From: Christiangramia echinicola DSM 19838
GTDB lineage: Bacteria; Bacteroidota; Bacteroidia; Flavobacteriales; Flavobacteriaceae
Assembly: GCF_000423065.1 (NCBI RefSeq)
Contig: NZ_KE383973.1
Coordinates: forward strand, 33,141-97,140
Direction: 5' to 3'
DNA length: 64,000 nucleotides
The notes under the pieces were generated by a model, which was not told the origin of the DNA, searched no databases, and saw nothing but the letters and a program-made list of their open reading frames with translations. This document shows positions 1 through 9,900 of the stretch, piece after piece. Numbering within the stretch: the first letter of the stretch is position 1; every line of letters begins with the position of its first letter. A program made the position numbers and the translations under genes.

Positions 1-747
1 ATTTGAGCCTACATCATTACAGACAAAATCGGTTTTACTAAGACTTAAAGTGCTAATGGAGCAATTATCGGTCGAACCATCATTAATTTCTTCAGCTGTT
101 ATGGTAGCCTGCCCGTTGCTATCGAGTTCAACTGATATATTTTGAGCATTGGCAGTTGGACTTTCTGAATCCTCAACTGTAACTGTTGCGGTTGCAGTAT
201 CAGTATTGCCGTTGACGTCTGTTACGGTTAGGATTACGACATTTGAACCTATATTGGAGCAATCAAACTCAGTAATGTTTGTATCAAAAGAATTAATCCC
301 GCAGGCATCTGTAGATCCATCATTGATAGCATCTTCGGAGATAGTTACTTTGCCAGCTGCGTCTAAATACACAGTAATATTTTGTGTCTGTACATCTGGA
401 TCCAAATTATCAACAAAATTTAGAGAGATAGCTTTATTAGCGGTTAGGGAATTATCATCTGTAACTGTTACTGTATAACTTCCGGCTACCAAATTGTTGA
501 GATCTTGAGTGGTAATTGTATTTGCATTAGGGCCCTCCCAGGAATAGGAATATGGAGCTGATCCTCCCGAAATGCTAAGGTCTATGGAGCCATCAGAAGA
601 ATTGGAACATGTAGGATTTTCAGAATTGACATTAATCGATATTTGTTGCGCAAATAAATTCCCATCTGTCCATAAGGAGAGCGTAAGAAAAATAAGTAAT
701 AAAGTCAATACATGTTGGATTCGGGGTCCAGAGGTAGGTTTAGGCAT
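1..747 (-). CDS. Secreted repeat protein with HYR-like modules (N-terminal part, runs off window)
   Basis: The frame is open from an ATG at 747 to the window edge, giving 249 codons of the N-terminus. A signal peptide is visible (LTLLLIFLTLSLW, then FAQQ). A SprB-like repeat follows at about residues 40-100 (CSNSSDGSIDLSISGG, SYTVTVTD). After that come two near-identical modules of about 75-80 residues. Each has an NITVYLDAAGKVTI or NISVELDSNGQATI strand, an INDGSTDxC turn and LTVTDVNGN, the pattern of HYR or immunoglobulin-like modules in flavobacterial adhesins. The 3' end is missing, so a T9SS sorting domain cannot be checked. It lies 163 bases downstream of the giant gene on the same strand. 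The molecular function is unknown; a cell-surface or exported protein is inferred. Confidence 0.8.
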   Translation of the reverse strand, partial: MPKPTSGPRIQHVLTLLLIFLTLSLWTDGNLFAQQISINVNSENPTCSNSSDGSIDLSISGGSAPYSYSWEGPNANTITTQDLNNLVAGSYTVTVTDDNSLTANKAISLNFVDNLDPDVQTQNITVYLDAAGKVTISEDAINDGSTDACGINSFDTNITEFDCSNIGSNVVILTVTDVNGNTDTATATVTVEDSESPTANAQNISVELDSNGQATITAEEINDGSTDNCSISTLSLSKTDFVCNDVGSN

Positions 748-910
748 GGGGGTACTAGACTAATTTTACGAACGTAAAAGTAGAATATAATTCTTATACT
801 CACCTAATTTTAAAATGAAAAATTCTGTGTAAGTAGTTTAAAATCAATCAAATAACATGCATTTAATCGGTGAAATAACACCTTTCATCGAAAAGATTTA
901 TTTCTTGTAT

Positions 911-3900
911 TTATTTAATGATGATCTTTTTATCTGTAACACCCTGTTCGCCAATCACTTTTACAATATAAATTCCAGAACGTACTGGTTGCATTCCTAA
1001 ACGGATCTCTTCTATGGTTGGTAATTCGTCAAATACCTGGATCAATTTACCTCCCATGTCAAAGACCATGACCTTATCCACGTTGACAAGATCGAAGTTT
1101 GAAATTTTGATCTGTTTACTAAAGGTGCTATAACTAATTCCAACCAGGTTGTCGATATAAGGAAGGTCATCAGGGTTAGGATCCACTATATCTTCAGGAT
1201 CTGGAATTATTGGATCTGGATTCTGGTCTTGCTGTTTGAAAAATACTAATTCAAATCTATCTGTAATTTCACCTGCATTATCTGTTTTTGTAACATAATC
1301 TTCCTTTAAGATGTCATGTACGGTATCCAACAATCTATCTTTTAAATATAATTCTTTACTAGAAGGCCAATTCTCAGTCTCATCTATTTTTATTTTGAAT
1401 TCACCTCCGGCATTCGTTTTAATAGCCAATGGTAAAACCTGTTCTTTTTCAAAATCTGGTACACCCTGGATCACAAAACCATGATCTCCAAACCACCAGT
1501 ACATATCTTCCACATTATTTTCTATAAGTGGTGCATCATATCCAATATCAAAGCCATTAGATGTATTGGGATCACTTGCTACCAGAATCTGACGGTGATA
1601 ACCTTTTGGCGATTCAAATTTGACCCTTATTTTCATTCGAGTATCATTACTCGAATTTGAATTAGTAGTGCTCTTTTCTTTTTTCCCGATATCTTCTTGC
1701 TGTAAGAATATCGATTCACTGCCTAAAGGTTCAAAAATTCTCTGAGTATTATTAAAAATAATATCTCCACCAAAAGTGAATCCAGCTACGGGAGCACTAT
1801 TCAAGAAAAAGCCTTGTGCAACAGGAATATATCTTTGCGGTAATACACTATTTGAACCACCAGTAATTCTCCAATCATTTGATATAGCGGGTGCACTACC
1901 TATTTTCGTAAGAGTGGCGTACCCACCAATATATTCTTCTAATATATGCGTGTAACCATCAAAATGATCCCAGAAATAAATAGTACCATTAAAAACATTT
2001 TCGCTACTCTCATTGCTACCAGAACCATTTGGTCCACTTGTAATATTATCTTCTAAGAATTTGTATGCATCAATAGCAGATGGGAAGGGGTTACCAACAA
2101 GGTAATTCTGATTGCTCTGTAAATACAATTCACCGGTAGGTATATTACCATTATTAGGCTTACCTCTGAAAACATATCTTTGAGTGGCATCAAGGCTGGC
2201 AGAGCCTGTGGTTCCTTTCATGGTAAATCCTGCACCAACAATCTCTGGATAATCTGATCCTAAATACAACCAGTCTCCATAAATATCTGCATCTCCACCT
2301 CTAAAATCCCAGATCCAGAAATTACTTATAGTTATTGGATTCGTTTTAGCTCCATCTGCAACAAAATAACCATCCTGAAAATTAATTCCTTTTGGGTTAT
2401 TTTTATTTGAACCATCCATTAAAATATCCCGGACTTCAAAGCCCGTATTATTGTCATTTCTCTGTGTACTGAAGGGACTGGTCCAGTAATTATAATTAAA
2501 ACTACTCATTCTTCCTTCCTGGTCTATCTCTGCCCAACCCCTACTCGCATTGTCTAAAATACTTCCATGATCTTGTAGTAACTGCGAGTCATCAACAAGA
2601 TCCATATTTCCATCAAGTAGTAAATAGTGGGTTAATCTGATAGGGTGATTACCGTTTATACTCAATAATACATCAGGAGTTTCAGATAATAAACCAAGCA
2701 TAATTATCTCTTTGGAATCTGAGGTAATATTATGATTTACTCTGGCAATATTCCAATCAATTGCTGTTCCGTTGTAAACACTATTCGGGAAATCCCAAAC
2801 TGCTGGTCGTGCCCACGTATTTGCATTTGCCCATGTACCGTCTACACCTGAACAATATGGAGTAGGAGAGGTGTTTTCCTGGTCTGTAGTGATATTTACT
2901 AATCTTCCTGGAATCTTGCTGATCGAATGGTCTGGGGTATAACCTGCTATAGGTTTTAGATTATCGTCAAATGTTGCACATTCCACTAAATTAGCTGGAT
3001 CAGGATTATCGGAATATAATCTATAATATCCGGCCAGATCACCCCAGGTTTGATTATAGAACTTATCTCCATCCTGATCTAAATTATGAGCTCCGTCAGT
3101 ATAATAACTACTATATCCATCTCCATTATCAAGGTTTGGAACTACCTCTCCTTCTATTAGTGTTCCTGCAGTTGCTGCATCATTCAGCTTTATACGCTGA
3201 TTCATCATAAACCTCAATTCCTTAAGCTCTGGAGCAGAATTTCCGTTCCAAATTCTTAATTCATCGATCCAACCTGAAAAATGATTTGAAGTTGTTTTGG
3301 TATTAGCATTGTATCTTGCTCCAATGCTGGTATTATTAATTCCAGAACCGTTTACTGATATATTTCCAGAAGGAATACCATCTACCCAAAGACTACCGCT
3401 GTTAGAAACCGCTATGTGATACCATCTACCGTTTTTAGAAACCTTCGAACCAAGATTATCCATGCTTATTTCAAATCCTGAACTACTAAAAATAACTCCC
3501 GTAGAGGCATTTGTATCTCCTGAACCGTCATCTAGTGGTCTATCAAAAGGTCTAATCCAGGCTTCAATAAAAAAGTTTCCGTTGTAATTATTTCCTAGAT
3601 CAATATAATCATCATCACCATCAAAATCGAGGGTAGTACAATCTATTAGTGTGACATTATTCGGGTTTTCTACAGGTGGACAACCAGAGTTGTCTAATAG
3701 AATTCCATCCTCATCTAAAGCCGTAGGAGTCAACACCCACTTGAAATTATAATCGCCTAAGTTTTCAGCACTGAAAATTGAATTAGGATCTTCAATAGGA
3801 TCTAATCCAGTTGAAGAGTCCTGATTGGTAAGAGTAAATCCAGTAGTTATTTCTTGACCATTTAAATCTTCAACTCTCCAGCTACCTTCATAACCATCCA

Positions 3901-6900
3901 AAGTTGGATATTCAGTGATTGTTTTAGCTTGATATTCTGCCGTTACTGTGGCGTTTAATTGAATATCCAAACTTCCACAGGCACCTACTTGCGCTTCAAC
4001 AGTTGTAGTATATCTATCAAATGCCCAAACTCGAATAGTTTCAAAATTATCTACACTTTGACATTCATCACCGTTGCTATCTAATATAATTCTTGTCTGT
4101 ACTTCAAAGTCATTCCATCCAATTTTACGAGGAATAAAGTTTACTGTATATTGATTTACAACTCCTATAGGTTCTAAATAACTATCTGGATCGGTAAGAT
4201 CATCATCATAGTACCATTGTAATAAAATATCCTGGGGACCTTCCGGCACTTCAATATTGTCCACTGCCCATACATCTCCATCTACGGTTCCTATATAAGT
4301 AAAACGAAGTCTTAGATTGCTCTGGCCAAGGTAGCTACCAAGGTTGATGTTCATTTGGTTAATATCCTCTAATCCTTCCCCGAAATGTTCAAAATTACCG
4401 CTTCTTCCAGTTCCTGTAGTTCCATCTCCAACTAAATAATATAGAATATCCTCATCAGTAAATTCTATATTAGGATCATTAATAGCCGTAGGATATGTTG
4501 CTCCTCCATCTGTGGAAATTTCAACTATTATCGTAGCTCCATCTGTTAAATTATAGGCCTGGTCCCAGGTTAAAATTGCTTCATCAAGCCCACCTAATGA
4601 AAATACTGGAGTTTCCATATAAGAACTATTATTGCCGGTAACGAGAGCAAAACCTTTATTTCCTGCATTCCCACTCCACGTCCTATAGTTAATTAAAGTT
4701 CCACTGCCATTATAAGGTATGTTGGAATTATACACTTTTTCATTGGCATTCGGATTATTTCCATGTGGGTTCATTCTTAACCAGTGATCTGCCCGACCAT
4801 TATTTGCGGCAGAATCAAAATCATTGGAGCCTCCGTTAGGATTTGTGAAATTCCATCCGTGATTTTTTATACCTGCATTATCAAAAGCTCCGCCGTCGAA
4901 ATTTCCTCCTTCTGAACTATAACCGGTTTCTGAGGTTAATGTAATCTCATCACCAATACAAATAACTTCTTTATCAACCTCTACCGGAGTTGGCTTAATA
5001 TCAGCTTCGATTACACTAACCATAGCTGGCTCTGAATAAATTCCGGTATTACAGGAATTATTAGCTATTAATGCCCTGAAAGCGGTAGTTTCGTCCGTGA
5101 TCACACTTTCAATCTCTTGAGCGGTAAGATAATCTGTAGTGCCATTAATGGATTGCCAGGAATTATCTGAAACACCACGATATTCCCAACCTATTACACT
5201 TCCGGTATATCCAGTAAGATTTAGTCTGCTGGCATAGCCAGGAGCAGGGTTCTCACAGGTAAGAAATAATCGATCATTATTTGTTGCCCAAAGTGCTTCT
5301 CCTCCTTCTGGTACAGCATCAATGATAATAGTAAATTCATAGCTTTCAGCTTCACAGGTTCCATTAATAGGTATCGTATATGTTATTATATGACTTCCGG
5401 TTAGATCATTGGTAGTATGATCCCAAATTATCTCTCCAGTAGTCTCATTTAGGTGATCACTGCTTAAGGTATTGCTGCTAAAAGTCCCTCCAGGAGTAAA
5501 ACCAGGAGTAACCGTAGCTATATTCTCTGTCTCACAATATGAATCCTGGGTGTAGCTAAATGCCGGATTCTTTTTTTCAAAAATCGTGATTTCAGAATCG
5601 AAATAAACTTCCTCGCAACTATCTATATCATAATCAACAGTATTTCGCACGGTATAAGTTCCTGGATCGCTGGCGTCGAGATCGATAATTCCGGTGTTAG
5701 AATCAATTAAAAGATTGCCTCCATTATTACTGGTAAAGCTAAATTCTCCAATTACCGCATTAGTGATTAATGTTGGCGAAGGATCGCTTTCATCAGCACA
5801 ATATTCTCCTGAACTTCCATAAGCAAAATCTGGAATTGGTTTGTCATATATATCTATTTCAAATGTTGCAGTTACAGGATTACAACCATCTTCATTTGCG
5901 CCTGAATAGTCTACGGTTCTGGTAATTATATAATTTCCGGCATTACTAGCATCTATATCTATTTCTCCAGTTTCTGAATTTAGGAAAACGAGTCCTGTGG
6001 TACTGCTAAAATTATCAACGTCAGTATGTGGTAGGGCTGTATCATCTACTTTTAAAGTTGGATTGGTTGTTCGGGTGTCTTTACAAATAGCTGATTCGAT
6101 ATAATTGAAAACTGCTACAGGCAGATCTCCGATAGTAACATCAAATGTGGTTGAAACCGCTTCGCATATTTCATCTGAAGGGATTTCGAATGTTATTGTA
6201 TAATCACCAGGATCACTCCCAGATGGGTTTATGTTTCCGTTGGTGACATTAATGTCCAGAATATTGCCGTTATCCCCTGAATAATTAAATGTGCCATCAC
6301 TAATAGTAGCATTTGAAATATTTAGATTAGGAGGCTGCGGGGTATTAATAGAGACACAGAATTCTGTTTGAGAATACTCGAAGGTGTTGATCACCGGTAG
6401 GTTGCTTATATTCACAATTACAGTGTCTGATACCTCAGAACAACCCGTTTTTCCCTGAATATTCAAAGTAAGGGTTACTTCACCTGTTTCGCCTGATCCG
6501 GGAATATAATTTGTGTTTAAAGCATTGGCGTCTTCAAAAGTTCCTGTTCCGGAAGTGCTCCATTCCAAAGCTGCGTAATTTGAAGCGGAAGCATCGCCAC
6601 CTATAGCTACAGTTCCATCAGTGGAGCAGGCGTTAATAGGATTGCCTGCTTCAACTACCGGAGCTTCGTTAACGGTTACGGTGACACTTTCAGAATATCC
6701 TAGATCACAGGCATACCCATCAGGTCCATCTATAACCACATCGTATTCCCCCGTATCTGAAAGTTGAGCATTCTCAATAAGCAAGGTTGCAGAGGTTGCT
6801 CCACCTATGTCGATTCCATCTTTTCTCCATTGATAACTAGGATTACCCCCTGAAGCTGTTGCCACTACCGATAAACTGATTTCTCCACCTTCGCAACCTT

Positions 6901-9900
6901 CCTGGGGTTGAGGTTGAGTAGTTACCACGATATTTTCGTCTACCGATACAGTTACAGTTTCAGAGGTAACATCATTACAAGCATTTTCACCGCTCACAAC
7001 AACAAAGTATTCACCCTCATCCTCTGCAATAGATGCTGAGTTGATCTGATATATTGCAGAAGTCGCCCCTGAAATCGGGTTGCCGTCTTTATGCCATTGA
7101 TAACTTAAATTAGGTCCTGCAGCTGCTACTTCAAGTTGGGTGTTGTTAGCTGAACAAACCGCAACGCTAAATGGCTCAGAAGTTATTTCAACCTGGTCGA
7201 ATATTGTAATATCTAGAGACACATCTTGGGTAAGACAACCTTCAGATGTAGGAATAGTATAGATGATGGTGTAATCGCCTGCATCAGTTCCATCTGGTGA
7301 AAATTCACCGGTAGAAGAGTTTATAGATAGTCCCCCGGTTGCGGAATACGAACCACCTGTATAAGTACCGCTTCCGCTTAGAGAAGGAATATAAGATGAA
7401 GTATCCCCGTTACAGAATTTGATCTGATCACCGGTAAAGGCAAAAGAAGCGGTAGGAGCTGACGTAATAGTAACCTCAATATCATTGATCACTATCTCGT
7501 TGCATCCCCCGACTGCATCAATAGTATAGGATATAGTATATTCTCCAGGTGTACTGGCAGAGGGATCTATTTCTCCGGAATCCGGATCGATATCTAATCC
7601 AGTTGAAGAAGAGAAAGTTCCGCCTTCGTAAGCCCCCACACCATTGGTTATAGACGGGACGTAGATGGTAGTATCCGAATTACAAAACGGCTCATCATAA
7701 GAAATATCGGCATCTGGAATTTCATTAATTGATAATGTTGCAATAGTAGAAGTTTCAGAAGAACAAGTATATCCATTTGTGCCGCTCACCACCACATCAT
7801 AATCCCCGGCATCGGAAAGACTTAATCCTGTTAAAGACAGAGTAGGGGAGTTGGCAGCCCCACTAATCGGCGTACCATCCTTTCTCCAGGTATAGTCAAA
7901 AGTTTCGCCATTTGGTGTTACCGTTACAGAAAAAGAAGCATCGCTGCCTATACAGGATTCCGAAGCATCTGGTCCTGTAATAGCAATAGGGTCATCAACC
8001 GTCAATGAAACTTCAGAAGAACTAACAGTTGAGCATATACTATTCCCACTCACTTCCACATAATATTCCCCCGCATCGGCAACATCAACCGCTGAGAGAT
8101 TTAAAACATTCGAAGTAGCACCGGAAACTACAGTCCCAGATCCCACGCTTCCTTTAAACCATTGATAGGATAGTTCATCCCCGGTAGCCGATACACTAAA
8201 GCTGGTATTATCACCTTCGCACACCCGTGAAGCAGATGGCTGGGAAGTAAGGAGTACTGCATCATAAATAGTTACCGTAGTAGTCACAGAAGTAGAATTA
8301 AATCCACAATTTAGCGGATCCGGAATATTGTAGGTCACAGTATATTCTCCGGCATCCAAACCCGAAGGAGAGAAACTACCGTTTGAAGCTACACCTAGTC
8401 CGTTGTCTGAATAGCTGCCACCAGTATAAGTCGCTGTTCCACTGAGATTAACAGTATATGTAGAGCTGTCAGAATTACAGAATGATGTTGCAGGATAAGT
8501 AATTGAAGCAGTTGGATTAGGATTCACTGTTACAACAGCCGAACCGCTAACATTTTGAGAACATGTCGGGTTATCGGCATAAGCCGCACTTACCAAAGAA
8601 TAAGTGGCTGTAGAAGTTAAATTTCCGGTATTAACAGTAGTCGTTCCACTATTATTAAGAGTAGCAGTCTGATTCGCGCCGTTATTAACTTTATAAGTAA
8701 CAATGGCATTAGCCGTTCCGTTAAATGTAATATTGGTAGCAGTGCCGGAACATATTTCTGTAGTCCCGGAAATACTGGCGGTGGGAGTATCCCGGAAAAA
8801 TATTGTCATCGAATCCTGTCCCGTACCACAGGAAGAATTTCCTCTTGGTTTCGGAGCTGTCATGCTGAGGGTTACCTGCCCATTATCTTTATCAGCCTGG
8901 TTTGGTGTGAACGTTATATTGAAAGGGCTATTAATATTTCCATTTCCAAGAGAGCTAAATCCCCGGCTAGAATTGTCTGTGCTATTTATTAAAGTGATAT
9001 CACTTGCTTTGAATTTGGAACTTCCAAATACAATTTGTGCGCTAATAGTTTGAGAGCCAGTTGCAGTTTTACAAAGTGTTATATCAGGGCCGAGATCGGT
9101 TAAAATATAATCATCAATATTTATTGCATATGGACTAGACCATCCACTCCAGTAACAACCATTTCCAGCTCGCACCCTTAAATTTTCTGAGTTGTTGTAA
9201 TTCTGGGATGCACTGAAATTAATGGTAACTGTTCTTGTACCTTGTCCGTCTGTGATTGACCATCCCGTTGGCATTTGCCATTCATAAGTTGTAGCACCGG
9301 TAACTGCAGGAACTGTGAATTGTATTCCATTTACAGGGGGGCAAACGTTTGGATTGTTATTGAAACTATTATCAGTTGAAGTGATTGTTCCTGGGGTGGC
9401 TGGTGCTGAATTGGTAGATGTAACGCTTAAAGTTTTAGGAGTGCTGCTGCCACATTCATTATTAGCCACTACGCTAATTGTACCGGTACCCGTTATAGCG
9501 GCTGCATTAACGCTGATAGAATTGGTGGATCCCCCGCTCACTGTTGTCCATCCATTCGGCAAGGTCCATGTATAACTTGTCGCATACTGTGCAGCCGGTA
9601 CCTCATACATGAGATTGGTGGAATTCGCACAAACTGCATTCTGCCCCGTAATATTACCACTAATAGTGGGAACTGGATTCTTAACTGTAACGGCAAACGA
9701 AGTATTCTTACTTCCACATCCGTCTTCACTGGAGGCAGACACTGAAATATTACCATCCTGACCAAAATTTCCGGCCGTAACATTGATTTGTGAGGTATTC
9801 TGGCCCGAGATGATGGACCATCCCGTGGGAACAGACCAATTATATGTATCCACTTTTGTATCGGCAGGAACGCTAAAGATAATTCCATTTGCTCCTTCAC

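Noticed and set aside
8703-9053. Plus-strand open frame of 116 codons, and similar ones at 149-478, 9315-9575 and 10398-10910
   Set aside because: They lie antisense to the giant repeat-protein genes, and their hydrophobic valine/leucine-rich translations are mirror effects of Thr/Ser/Asn-rich coding sequence.
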